Part shown: piece by piece, positions 7,459 through 14,019 of the stretch
How positions within the stretch are numbered: position 1 is the stretch's first letter
How the letters are laid out: each line of letters opens with the position of its first letter
Assembly (NCBI GenBank): GCA_021803885.1
Contig: JAJZKY010000036.1
Location: 1 to 14,019 of the forward strand
Reading direction: 5' to 3'
From: Planctomycetota bacterium
GTDB lineage: Bacteria; Planctomycetota; Phycisphaerae; WQYP01; JAJZKY01
DNA: 14,019 nucleotides
The notes under the pieces: model-generated
Told to the model about the DNA's origin: nothing
What the model saw: only the letters and a program-made list of their open reading frames with translations
The model's database searches: none
Position numbers and translations under genes: made by a program

Positions 7459-8267
7459 GAATACTGAGAGTATTTACATCCACCAGTGCATTCACCCGAG
7501 CATCCACGCTGCTTTTCGCTACGGCTTTGCTGTGCATGTGCTCGTTTGTGACGCCGGCAGAGGGGCAGTCGGCATCTCCAAACTCCCCCGTAACCTCTTC
7601 GATTCCGGGTATTAAGCCCTTGGAAATGGGCCATCAATTGTTTGGCCACGTTCTGGTCGACCAGTTGGAAGATCGCACCAACGGCGCTGATCACGAATTC
7701 CGCTGGGATGGCGAAGGCTGGTTCGGCACCGACATGAACAGGCTCTGGATCAAGTCCGAAGGCGTCGTCAGCAAGGGGTCGGTGAGTGACGGCGATCAGG
7801 AATTTCTCTACGATCGCCCGATCCCACGCCTCCGATATTTCGACGCTCAGGTCGGCGTGCGCGCGGATCTGGACTCCGGGCCGTCGCGTACCTGGGCAGC
7901 CATCGGCATCGAAGGGCTGGCGCCGTACCTGTTTGAATTTGCCCCCACCCTCTATATCCGCAACGGAGGTAACGTGGCCGGTCGGATCAATGCATCCTAT
8001 CAGCTGCTCTTCACACAGCGGCTGATCGCGGAGCCGGAAGCAGAGCTGAACTTCTATAACAAGGACGATCGTGCCCGGGGCACTGGTTCCGGTCTCTCTG
8101 AGATCGACACCGGCATCCGCCTGCGATATGAGTTCAGCCGAAAATTCGCCCCGTACATCGGGTTTGCCTACAACGGCAAGTACGGCGATACGGCCACTTT
8201 CGCGCGGGAGGGCGGTGAGTCCACCAGCGATCCGCGCTTTGTTTTTGGGATCCGAGCCTGGTATTGA
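7455..8267 (+). CDS. copB: Copper resistance outer membrane protein CopB
   Basis: The product is 270 residues, and the start is taken at 7455 because it overlaps the copA stop (ATGA). An upstream in-frame ATG at 7386 lies inside copA and would put extra residues before the signal peptide. Residues 1-37 look like a signal peptide (LLFATALLCMCSF core, probable cut near AEG-QS). The rest matches the CopB beta-barrel family (PF05275): DQLEDR, EGWFGTDMNRLWIKSEG, GLAPYLFE, LLFTQRLIAEPEAELN, GSGLSEIDTGIRLRYEF and FAPYIGF all appear in the usual order. The protein ends in an aromatic-tipped strand (RAWY), as barrel proteins do. Many CopB proteins have a long Met/His-rich part before the barrel; this one has almost none, so it is the short form. 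It probably sits in the outer membrane and works with CopA. No ribosome binding site is obvious, which fits coupled translation. Confidence 0.95.
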   Translation: MRILRVFTSTSAFTRASTLLFATALLCMCSFVTPAEGQSASPNSPVTSSIPGIKPLEMGHQLFGHVLVDQLEDRTNGADHEFRWDGEGWFGTDMNRLWIKSEGVVSKGSVSDGDQEFLYDRPIPRLRYFDAQVGVRADLDSGPSRTWAAIGIEGLAPYLFEFAPTLYIRNGGNVAGRINASYQLLFTQRLIAEPEAELNFYNKDDRARGTGSGLSEIDTGIRLRYEFSRKFAPYIGFAYNGKYGDTATFAREGGESTSDPRFVFGIRAWY

Positions 8268-8285
8268 ACTGCTTCGCTTTCACGA

Positions 8286-8290
8286 GGAGG
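8286..8290 (+). promoter_or_regulatory. Ribosome binding site GGAGG before the DUF4396 gene
   Basis: GGAGG lies seven bases before the ATG at 8298 and supports that start. A second site, GGAG at 8359-8362, precedes the ATG pair at 8367/8370, so a shorter product is also possible. Confidence 0.6.
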
Positions 8291-8297
8291 AGCAAGA

Positions 8298-9059
8298 ATG
8301 TTGAAGCGGACAGGGCGAGAAACATGCTGGAGAATTCATTCTCCTCACAGACATGCACGGAGACTCATGATGCTTAGAGATATTGCAATTGCCAACATCA
8401 TCCTATCGATTCTGCTTGCCGGGTGGTCAATCCTCGATGTGCGGCGGCGTCCCCCGCACATGTCGGTCATGAAGTGGGTGTGGCCCCTGACCTTCCTTTG
8501 GGGCGGCCTGTTCGCACTGGCCATGTATCTGGGATTTGGCCGCGCCCCGGCAAAGGATGCCTCGGACCATCATGAGCACGGCCAAGCTTACGGTCACATG
8601 CAGCACGCATTCTGGCAGAGCGTGGCGCTTGGCGCGACGCACTGCGGTGCCGGGTGCTCGCTCGCTGACATTCTGGTTGAATCGGGCATATTCATCCTTG
8701 GCCTGAACCTTGTAGTGCTGGGCCACGCGGTCTTCGGAAACTGGATCATCGATTATGTTGCCGCGCTGATGACCGGTGTGATCTTCCAGTACGCGGCGTT
8801 GGCGCCCATGTCCGATGCGCCTCGCGCTATGGTATGGCAGCAAGCCTTTAAATCTGACGTTCTGTCGCTTTCGTCCTGGCAAATCGGGATGTATGGATGG
8901 ATGGCGATCTGCATCTTCGTTCTGTTTGGACATGCGCGGATGCATCCTGATCACTGGCTTTTCTGGTGGATGATGCAGGTGGCCATGCTCTGCGGGTTCC
9001 TATCGGCGTATCCAACCAACTGGGCGTTGATTCGAGCTGGCGTCAAGGAAGCAATGTAG
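8298..9059 (+). CDS. DUF4396-domain multi-pass membrane protein
   Basis: The frame gives 253 residues from 8298, or 230/229 from the ATGs at 8367/8370. Family members usually begin just before the first helix, so the 24-residue basic leader (with HSPHRHARR) may not be translated, but both starts have good ribosome binding sites. The family is of unknown function and lies in the inner membrane. Helices are visible at about residues 28-46, 60-80, 123-145, 148-170, 195-211 and 221-239. The family hallmark THCGAGCSLAD is at residues 114-124, right after a His-rich loop (DHHEHGQAYGHMQH, 90-103). These His and Cys residues could bind a metal, which fits the location 30 bp after copB, but the family is not biochemically defined. 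The gene is probably part of the copAB transcript. Confidence 0.85.
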   Translation: MLKRTGRETCWRIHSPHRHARRLMMLRDIAIANIILSILLAGWSILDVRRRPPHMSVMKWVWPLTFLWGGLFALAMYLGFGRAPAKDASDHHEHGQAYGHMQHAFWQSVALGATHCGAGCSLADILVESGIFILGLNLVVLGHAVFGNWIIDYVAALMTGVIFQYAALAPMSDAPRAMVWQQAFKSDVLSLSSWQIGMYGWMAICIFVLFGHARMHPDHWLFWWMMQVAMLCGFLSAYPTNWALIRAGVKEAM

Positions 9060-9080
9060 GCTGCGCCGAATCGCGTTTAC

Positions 9081-9107
9081 TTGATAGTGGATGGATTCAC
9101 TCATCAA
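9081..9107 (+). repeat. Imperfect hairpin in the DUF4396/DoxX-like gap
   Basis: TTGAT at 9081-9085 pairs with ATCAA at 9103-9107, and GTG/CAC inside add three more pairs around an eight-base loop. It lies within a 93-bp gap between two same-strand genes. It could affect message stability; there is no T-run, so it is not a terminator. Confidence 0.2.
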
Positions 9108-9140
9108 AGGCTTTGCAGTCACTCAGCCGTTCCGATCATA

Positions 9141-9146
9141 AGGAGA
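9141..9146 (+). promoter_or_regulatory. Ribosome binding site AGGAGA of the DoxX-like gene
   Basis: AGGAGA ends six bases before the ATG at 9153. It decides this start over the upstream in-frame TTG at 9081. Confidence 0.7.
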
Positions 9147-9152
9147 AATGAT

Positions 9153-10142
9153 ATGTCCAACGTGACGCCCACTATTTTTCGATGGCTGGGATTCGATGCT
9201 CAACCCGACGCATCGATGGCATTGCCGATCACGTATTCGCAGGCGCGCTTATTTCGTATTATTCGGATATTTTTCGGCCTGGTGTGGTTGTACGATGCCT
9301 GGACCGTCTCGTCTGGTGCGACCAAGCATGCAATTGCACAGTTTCTCGGATTGCCGTTTGCATCGACGACCGTTCATCTCGCCGGCACGGCAGTCATGTT
9401 CTTTGCGCTCTATATCGCCTTGGCTTTGCTCTGCGGTAAAGGCATGCGAGCCGCACTTTGGATTGGCATTGGATACCTGACAGTGATGTGGATTGCGGTG
9501 GAGCACGGAGGAGATTTCAATCCGGCCACTGGGGGAACTGACGCCGGCATCGCCCCGCCTTATCTCATCGCAGTTTTACTGACCTATCTCACATGGCGCA
9601 TCTGTCAGCCGAGTTTGGCGGAGGCTGACGCGTCCGCGCCGAACAGCCATCGGCTGTGGATTCACGCTGCGCGTCTGATGTTCGGTTTTCTGTGGGCGTG
9701 GGATGCCTTGTTTAAGCTGCATCCGTACTTCATCACGCATTTTGTATCCTTCCTCTCGGGAGCCGAGGCGGGTCAGCCCGCCTGGGTTGTGGACTGGCTC
9801 CAACTATGGATCGCGATAATTATCCACACCAGCCCGGTCCTTGTCGGCGTATTGTCCGCTGTCGTTGAAGTGCTCCTTGCCTGGAGCTTGTTGAGCGGGA
9901 AGCTGCTCCGCCTCTTTCTGCCTTTTGGATTGCTGTATTCGCTGATGATCTGGTCCACGGCGGAAGGCTTTGGCGGACCCTACGCTAATGGCGGCAACGG
10001 CATGCCCGGAAATATGTTTGGTAATGCGGTGATCTATGCGCTGATCTTCGGCTATTTTATGGTCCTGTATCGTCGGCCCATGCACAATGTCGAAGCGAAC
10101 GAAAAGCCGGATTCTGTCGACGGCCAGTCACTCAGCCGATAG
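9153..10142 (+). CDS. DoxX-like membrane protein with two tandem family units
   Basis: The product is 329 residues with about eight hydrophobic helices. I place it with the DoxX/TQO-small-subunit-like proteins of unclear function because the C-terminal half carries LMFGFLWAWDALFKLHP (about 175-191), GQPAW (207-211) and WSTAEGFGGPYANGG (267-281), followed by a final helix. The N-terminal half repeats this plan in weaker form: RIIRIFFGLVWLYDAW at 35-50, an HGGDFNPATGGTDAG segment at 118-132, then a closing helix to about 148. The two units are joined by a polar linker (about 149-168). A duplicated DoxX-like fold in one chain is unusual. Family members have been tied to thiosulfate-quinone oxidoreductase or redox stress, but nothing here shows a substrate. 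It sits between the DUF4396 gene and the sigma factor in the copper cluster, so a copper- or quinone-linked role is an inference. Confidence 0.7.
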   Translation: MSNVTPTIFRWLGFDAQPDASMALPITYSQARLFRIIRIFFGLVWLYDAWTVSSGATKHAIAQFLGLPFASTTVHLAGTAVMFFALYIALALLCGKGMRAALWIGIGYLTVMWIAVEHGGDFNPATGGTDAGIAPPYLIAVLLTYLTWRICQPSLAEADASAPNSHRLWIHAARLMFGFLWAWDALFKLHPYFITHFVSFLSGAEAGQPAWVVDWLQLWIAIIIHTSPVLVGVLSAVVEVLLAWSLLSGKLLRLFLPFGLLYSLMIWSTAEGFGGPYANGGNGMPGNMFGNAVIYALIFGYFMVLYRRPMHNVEANEKPDSVDGQSLSR

Positions 10143-10214
10143 CGTTTGGGCTCAGCTTGAACGGCAGGCCGGTACAGTATTTCGGTATGGAACTGCATTC
10201 ATAAGAGTTGCGTT

Positions 10215-10223
10215 GAGGAGAGG
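10215..10223 (+). promoter_or_regulatory. Ribosome binding site GAGGAGAGG of the sigma factor gene
   Basis: This purine run lies about seven to ten bases before the ATG at 10231. It supports that start over the in-frame ATG at 10087, which lies inside the preceding gene. Confidence 0.65.
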
Positions 10224-10230
10224 CTTGGCA

Positions 10231-10803
10231 ATGAACGATTCCGGTCGCATTTCAGACAAAAACGATCGTGTGTCGACGATAGACGGAATTGCCGATCAAC
10301 ACGCGAGATTTCTCAGATTTCTGATCTTACGTGTTGGGGACCAGGCTGCGGCCGAGGACATTCTCCATTCCGCTTATGTCAAAGCGCTTGAGCGTGACCA
10401 TCAACTCCGGGCCGACGAGAGCATTGTCGCCTGGTTCTATCGCATTCTGCGTAATAGCTTAATCGACTACTACCGCCGAAGTGCCGCGCGCGATCATGCT
10501 CATCAGCGCTATGCGGCGGAAGTTCCGGATTCGTATGAACACGAGTTGCAAGAGCAGAGCTGTGCCTGCGTGGGCGATTTAGTAACCGGCCTCAAGAGCG
10601 AATACCGGGAAGCGATAGAACGGATAGATTTGCGGGAGGAATCGGTCGAAGATTTTGCCCGCGACCAGGGAATCACTACGAACAACGCCTCGGTTCGTCT
10701 CCACCGGGCCCGCAAGGCTCTGGCGAGCAAACTTATACAAGTCTGCGGTATCTGCGTAAGGCATAATTGTGTCGATTGCACCTGCCACCGGACGAAACTG
10801 TAA
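10231..10803 (+). CDS. ECF-type RNA polymerase sigma factor with Cys-rich C-terminus, CorE-like
   Basis: From the ATG at 10231 the product is 190 residues, a normal ECF length. An ATG at 10087 would add 48 residues with no sigma-like pattern and overlap the previous gene. Region 2 covers about residues 24-83 (DQAAAEDILHSAYVKAL, then FYRILRNSLIDYYRR). Region 4 covers about 122-168, with a helix-turn-helix (VEDFARDQGITTNNASVRLHRARKAL in pieces). The linker holds a CxC pair (C111, C113), and the tail has C172, C175, C180, C183, C185 and H186 (CGIC, then HNCVDCTCH). This arrangement matches the CorE class (ECF44), known from Myxococcus xanthus to sense copper or cadmium/zinc directly through such cysteines, with no anti-sigma factor. 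None is encoded nearby. The P-type ATPase gene follows 51 bp later, so copper control of the cluster is the natural inference. Confidence 0.88.
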   Translation: MNDSGRISDKNDRVSTIDGIADQHARFLRFLILRVGDQAAAEDILHSAYVKALERDHQLRADESIVAWFYRILRNSLIDYYRRSAARDHAHQRYAAEVPDSYEHELQEQSCACVGDLVTGLKSEYREAIERIDLREESVEDFARDQGITTNNASVRLHRARKALASKLIQVCGICVRHNCVDCTCHRTKL

Positions 10804-10843
10804 GATCCCCAAGCTTCGCGCGTCTACCGGAATGAATGTAATC

Positions 10844-10851
10844 AGGAGGGG
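10844..10851 (+). promoter_or_regulatory. Ribosome binding site AGGAGGGG of the Cu-ATPase gene
   Basis: A near-perfect Shine-Dalgarno sequence ends three bases before the ATG at 10855. It fixes the start and predicts strong translation. Confidence 0.75.
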
Positions 10852-10854
10852 AAT

Positions 10855-13305
10855 ATGAATATTCGTGAATCGGAAGAGACAGCCGGGCCGACAAAGGATC
10901 CGGTCTGCGGGATGATCGTAGATCCACAACATGCGGTAGAGGCACTCGAACACGCGGGAGCGAAGTATTACTTTTGCAGCGTCGGTTGCGCGACAAAGTT
11001 TCGCCACAACCCCGACGAGTATCTTGCCCCAAAAGAATTGCAGTCCCCATCTGCGGCATCGGATCATGCCCCAAGCGCCGGACGTTCAGACTTCATATGC
11101 CCAATGCACCCAGAGGTGCGCGAGAACACGCCGGGAAGTTGCCCGAAGTGCGGTATGGCGCTCGAACCTGAGATGGTTCCAGCGACTTTGGTCAGGACGG
11201 AGTATACCTGCCCAATGCATCCGGAAGTCGTGCGCTCCGACCCCGGAAGCTGCCCCATCTGCGGCATGGCCTTGGAGCCGAAGGCGATTGCGAACGAAGA
11301 GGAGAATCCTGAGCTTCGCGACATGAAGCGACGCTTTTGGGTCAGCGTTGTGTTGTCGATGCCCATGCTGGCGTACATGCTTTTCCAGCTTCTTCCTGGC
11401 CCTCTGTTCTCCCATGGGACCGCGGCAAGAATATGGACATGGATTGAATTCGCCCTTGCGACTCCGGTTGTGCTGTGGGGAGGCGCGCCTTTCTTTGTTC
11501 GCGGATGGCAATCCCTCAAGACACGCAATCTGAATATGTTCACACTGATTGCGCTTGGTACGGGTACGGCCTATGCCTACAGTGTGATTGCGACTCTCTT
11601 TCCGATGCTTTTTCCCGCATCCTTGCGTGGGCCGGGAGGAGAGATAGCAGTTTATTTCGAGCCTGCGGCGATCATCGTTGCCCTGGTTCTCCTCGGTCAG
11701 GTCATGGAGCTACGGGCTCGCAGTCAGACCAGCAGCGCGATTCGTGCGTTGCTTGGACTTGCTCCGAAGACGGCGAGGCGAATCGATCAGGATGGGCATG
11801 AGTCCGATATCCCACTGGGCAAGGTGGTTGTTGGAGATAAGCTGCGAGTGCGGCCCGGTGAGAAAGTACCGGTCGATGGTATGCTCCTCGACGGCCACAG
11901 CTCAGTGGATGAGTCCATGATTAGCGGCGAACCGGTCCCTGTCGAGAAAAGCGCGGGAGCCAGAGTCACGGGCGGGACAGTGAATGGAACCGGTGGCTTT
12001 GTAATGCAGGCAGACCGTGTTGGCGCAGACACCATGCTTGCGCAGATTGTCCGTATGGTAAGCCAGGCGCAGCGATCGAGGGCGCCGATTCAGCGGCTGG
12101 CGGATCGAGTGTCCAGCTATTTTGTGCCGGCAGTGATCGCCGCGGCTGCCACCACCTTTATCATCTGGTTCTCTTTTGGGCCGGAACCGCGCCTTGCGCA
12201 TGCTCTGGTGAACGCTGTGGCAGTGCTCATCGTGGCCTGCCCGTGCGCGCTTGGCCTCGCCACGCCGATGGCAATCATGGTGGGTACGGGCCGTGGCGCG
12301 GGCGCGGGGGTTCTCATTCGGAATGCTGAAGCACTTGAGATCTTTGAGAAAGTGGACACCCTTATCTTCGATAAGACCGGAACCGTCACGGAAGGAAGAC
12401 CCACTCTTGCCTCAATTGTTCCGCTGCGAGGCTATGACGAGACAACGCTGCTTCAGTTGGCCGCAAGCCTGGAGAGAGCCAGCGAGCATCCGTTGGCTCA
12501 TGCCATCCTTACAGGAGCGACGGAAAGAGGACTGACGCTGCCACCTGTGAATGGCTTTCGTTCCCTTACCGGCATGGGAGTCGCGGGAGAGGTATCCGGC
12601 ATGGTTGTCGCGGCCGGGAACGAGGCTCTGTTTCGCGAGTTGTCGATCGATCCGGGCGACTTAAAAGAACCAGCCGAACGTATGCGAAGAGAAGGACAGA
12701 CCGTGATGCTCATTGGTATCGATGGTCGAGCCGCAGGTCTTCTGGGAGTCTCAGATCCCATTAAAGCTTCTGCGGTGGAAGCCGTCCGCGAACTCAAGGC
12801 GAGCGGTCTCAAGCTGCACATGGTGACCGGTGACAACCGGGTTACGGCTGACGCTGTGGCAAGCCAGTTGGGCATCGACTTCGACGCAGATGTTCTGCCA
12901 AGTCAAAAAGCGGAAATAGTGAAAAACTTGCAAGCAAGAGGCCATCTGGTCGCCATGGCCGGTGATGGAGTGAATGATGCTCCTGCGTTGGCGCAGGCGC
13001 AGGTGGGTATTGCAATGGGGACGGGTACGGATGTCGCGATGGAGGCTGCCGGCGTGACTCTGGTCAAAGGAGACTTGCGCGGTATTTTGCGAGCCCGGCG
13101 ATTGAGTCAATACACCATGCGGAATATTCGCCAGAATCTGTTCTTTGCGTTCGTTTATAACGCTTTAGGCATACCCATCGCTGCGGGGATTCTCTATCCG
13201 GCTTTTGGATGGCTCTTGAGCCCGGTTATTGCCGCGGCAACTATGAGCTTCAGTTCTGTGTCGGTGATCTCGAACTCGCTGCGGCTACGAAATGCAAAGC
13301 TCTGA
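10855..13305 (+). CDS. P1B-type Cu(I)-translocating ATPase with YHS and two CPMHP metal-binding modules
   Basis: This 816-residue inner-membrane pump should use ATP to move Cu(I) out of the cytoplasm. The N-terminus is modular: a YHS domain (DPVCGM at 15-20, YFCSVGC at 39-45), then two heavy-metal-binding modules with CPMHPEV and CPxCGMALEP (about 80-105 and 117-142). No CxxC-type HMA domain is present. The core has SGEP at 357-360 (actuator), CPC at 462-464, DKTGT at 506-510 (D506 is phosphorylated), the SEHP motif at 543-546 and GDGVND at 703-708. Helix 7 has YN (768-769) and helix 8 MSFSS (797-801), the signature of the Cu(I) subgroup P1B-1. The enzyme is often called CopA; I leave the symbol empty because the oxidase in this cluster uses it. 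It follows the CorE-like sigma gene by 51 bp and is probably co-transcribed. Confidence 0.95.
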   Translation: MNIRESEETAGPTKDPVCGMIVDPQHAVEALEHAGAKYYFCSVGCATKFRHNPDEYLAPKELQSPSAASDHAPSAGRSDFICPMHPEVRENTPGSCPKCGMALEPEMVPATLVRTEYTCPMHPEVVRSDPGSCPICGMALEPKAIANEEENPELRDMKRRFWVSVVLSMPMLAYMLFQLLPGPLFSHGTAARIWTWIEFALATPVVLWGGAPFFVRGWQSLKTRNLNMFTLIALGTGTAYAYSVIATLFPMLFPASLRGPGGEIAVYFEPAAIIVALVLLGQVMELRARSQTSSAIRALLGLAPKTARRIDQDGHESDIPLGKVVVGDKLRVRPGEKVPVDGMLLDGHSSVDESMISGEPVPVEKSAGARVTGGTVNGTGGFVMQADRVGADTMLAQIVRMVSQAQRSRAPIQRLADRVSSYFVPAVIAAAATTFIIWFSFGPEPRLAHALVNAVAVLIVACPCALGLATPMAIMVGTGRGAGAGVLIRNAEALEIFEKVDTLIFDKTGTVTEGRPTLASIVPLRGYDETTLLQLAASLERASEHPLAHAILTGATERGLTLPPVNGFRSLTGMGVAGEVSGMVVAAGNEALFRELSIDPGDLKEPAERMRREGQTVMLIGIDGRAAGLLGVSDPIKASAVEAVRELKASGLKLHMVTGDNRVTADAVASQLGIDFDADVLPSQKAEIVKNLQARGHLVAMAGDGVNDAPALAQAQVGIAMGTGTDVAMEAAGVTLVKGDLRGILRARRLSQYTMRNIRQNLFFAFVYNALGIPIAAGILYPAFGWLLSPVIAAATMSFSSVSVISNSLRLRNAKL

Positions 13306-13374
13306 ACTCATTGTTGTTGCGTCTTTGGGAGGCAGTAAAAGTGGAGTGCTTTTGGCCAGTGCGATCTGCTCGGC

Positions 13375-13403
13375 TTGCGCGCGCATCAATCTACGACTAA
13401 ACT
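13375..13403 (+). promoter_or_regulatory. Candidate promoter of the FTR1 gene
   Basis: TTGCGC (13375-13380) and TAAACT (13398-13403) are 17 bp apart. They match the sigma-70 consensus only in part (three and four of six). Start of transcription near 13410 would leave a leader of about eight bases. The -10 box lies in the centre of the inverted repeat, so a bound protein would block polymerase. Confidence 0.4.
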
Positions 13404-13415
13404 GGTCGTAGATTG
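13387..13415. promoter_or_regulatory. Perfect 11-bp inverted repeat, probable operator of the FTR1 gene
   Basis: CAATCTACGAC (13387-13397) and GTCGTAGATTG (13405-13415) are exact reverse complements separated by seven bases (TAAACTG). The repeat ends two bases before the start codon at 13418. No T-run follows on either strand, so a terminator is unlikely, and an operator for a dimeric repressor fits best. It does not match the standard Fur box or the DtxR/MntR consensus that I know, nor the TACAnnTGTA core of CopY/BlaI operators. The cognate regulator is not in this window. Confidence 0.6.
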
Positions 13416-13417
13416 TG

Positions 13418-14019
13418 ATGTTGAATATAAACAATGACTTACGTGCTGCACCAGGGTCGTCTGTAAAGCTGAAGCCAATCCTTTGGGCAGTTTTCGGGGG
13501 GCTATCCCTCGTACTGCTGGGGCTATTGATCTGGCAAGGGATCACTTCTGCTGGTAACCCCGATCCGCTGGTTCAGGCGCGCGGCTCCCTTGCCGGAATT
13601 CTGGACATCGGCATCCTTGTTTTCCGGGAAGGACTGGAGTGCATCCTTGTGCTTTCAGCCATTACCGCCAGCATGGTCAAATCGCACCAGTCCTATCAGC
13701 GTCCCGTGGCCGCAGGCGTAGGAGTGGGTTTTCTGGCAACACTGGCCACTTGGTTCATTGCGGTCAGCATCGTTGACGATTTAACGAAGAGCCTGAATGC
13801 ACTTTATGTGCAAGCCGCTACCGGTCTGCTCGCGATATTTGTGCTTCTGGTTGTGATGAATTGGTTTTTCCATAAGGTCTATTGGACCGGATGGATTTCG
13901 ATGCACAACAATCGCAAGCGGGACTTGATCGAGACTGCGGAAAATACACATACCTCGGAGCGCAAGGTGCTGTTTGGGATGGCCCTTCTCGGTTTCACAT
14001 CCTTTTATCGAGAAGGTGT
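13418..14019 (+). CDS. FTR1-family high-affinity iron permease, N-terminal part, truncated by right edge
   Basis: The frame is open from 13418 to the window end, giving 200 residues and two further bases. The family moves ferric iron across the membrane, usually with an iron-oxidising partner. REGLE, the iron-binding motif of the first family helix, is at residues 70-74 (LVFREGLECILVLSAI). A second REG at 198-200 begins the other conserved motif right at the edge. Helices are visible at about 21-41, 60-82, 97-118 and 132-152, so one extra helix precedes the usual first one. An in-frame TAG at 13409 limits the start to GTG 13415, ATG 13418 or later codons. ATG 13418 is chosen although no Shine-Dalgarno sequence precedes it, which suggests a nearly leaderless message. 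It follows the Cu-ATPase by 112 bp but probably has its own promoter. Confidence 0.9.
   Translation, partial: MLNINNDLRAAPGSSVKLKPILWAVFGGLSLVLLGLLIWQGITSAGNPDPLVQARGSLAGILDIGILVFREGLECILVLSAITASMVKSHQSYQRPVAAGVGVGFLATLATWFIAVSIVDDLTKSLNALYVQAATGLLAIFVLLVVMNWFFHKVYWTGWISMHNNRKRDLIETAENTHTSERKVLFGMALLGFTSFYREG

Noticed and set aside
10189..10214. GGAAC-N17-CGTT resembling an ECF autoregulated promoter before the sigma gene
   Set aside because: Transcription from it would start at about the ribosome binding site and remove part of it. GGAAC is a common pentamer in this window, and no similar pair is seen before the other copper genes.
10087..10230. N-terminal extension of the sigma factor from the ATG at 10087
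   Set aside because: It overlaps the end of the preceding gene by 56 bases, lacks sigma-like sequence and has no ribosome binding site, whereas the ATG at 10231 has a strong one.
13336..13352. AAAAG...CTTTT hairpin after the Cu-ATPase gene as a terminator
   Set aside because: The stem has five mostly A-T pairs and only four T at the end, which is too weak for an intrinsic terminator.
13285..13545. 86-codon minus-strand frame across the FTR1 promoter
   Set aside because: It crosses the operator-like repeat and the start of a clear FTR1 coding region and shows no domain.
1..14019. CRISPR array, tRNA, rRNA or transposase
   Set aside because: I saw no evenly spaced repeats, no cloverleaf-like sequence with tRNA consensus boxes, and no frame resembling a transposase or integrase.

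Overview
The window looks like an accessory, metal-resistance part of a Gram-negative bacterial chromosome. A Tat-exported CopA-type oxidase is paired with an outer-membrane CopB barrel, so there are two membranes. Moderately high GC and the flavour of the small exported proteins suggest Acidobacteriota (Terriglobales-like). That placement is an inference from general familiarity and is not proved by any marker gene here.

Region 1 (1-4070, + strand) is a type III restriction-modification pair: the C-terminal 460 residues of a beta-class Mod methyltransferase, cut by the left edge, and a complete 896-residue Res helicase-nuclease. The two overlap by ATGA. Region 2 (about 4071-5493) is sparse. 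It holds a small two- or three-helix membrane protein on the minus strand, a gene-poor stretch of about 400 bp with short direct repeats, a small exported cysteine-containing protein on the plus strand, and a doubtful 67-codon frame just before copA.

Region 3 (5494-13305, + strand) is a compact copper gene cluster: multicopper oxidase CopA (Tat signal, Met-rich insert), CopB (ATGA overlap with copA), a DUF4396 membrane protein, an unusual internally duplicated DoxX-like membrane protein, an ECF sigma factor with a CxC linker and a Cys-rich tail like the copper-sensing CorE type, and a P1B-1 Cu(I)-ATPase. The ATPase has a YHS domain and two CPMHP metal-binding modules in place of an HMA domain. 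Region 4 (13306-14019) carries a candidate promoter with a perfect 11-bp inverted repeat around its -10 box, then the first 200 codons of an FTR1-family iron permease cut by the right edge.

Taken together, regions 3 and 4 read as a copper detoxification island. The ATPase would pump Cu(I) out of the cytoplasm, CopA would oxidise or sequester it in the periplasm, CopB would act at the outer membrane, and the sigma factor is a plausible local copper sensor. The DUF4396 and DoxX-like proteins are uncharacterised members. The FTR1 permease hints at a link between copper oxidation and iron uptake. Functions of the last three, and the sigma factor's targets, are inferred from context.
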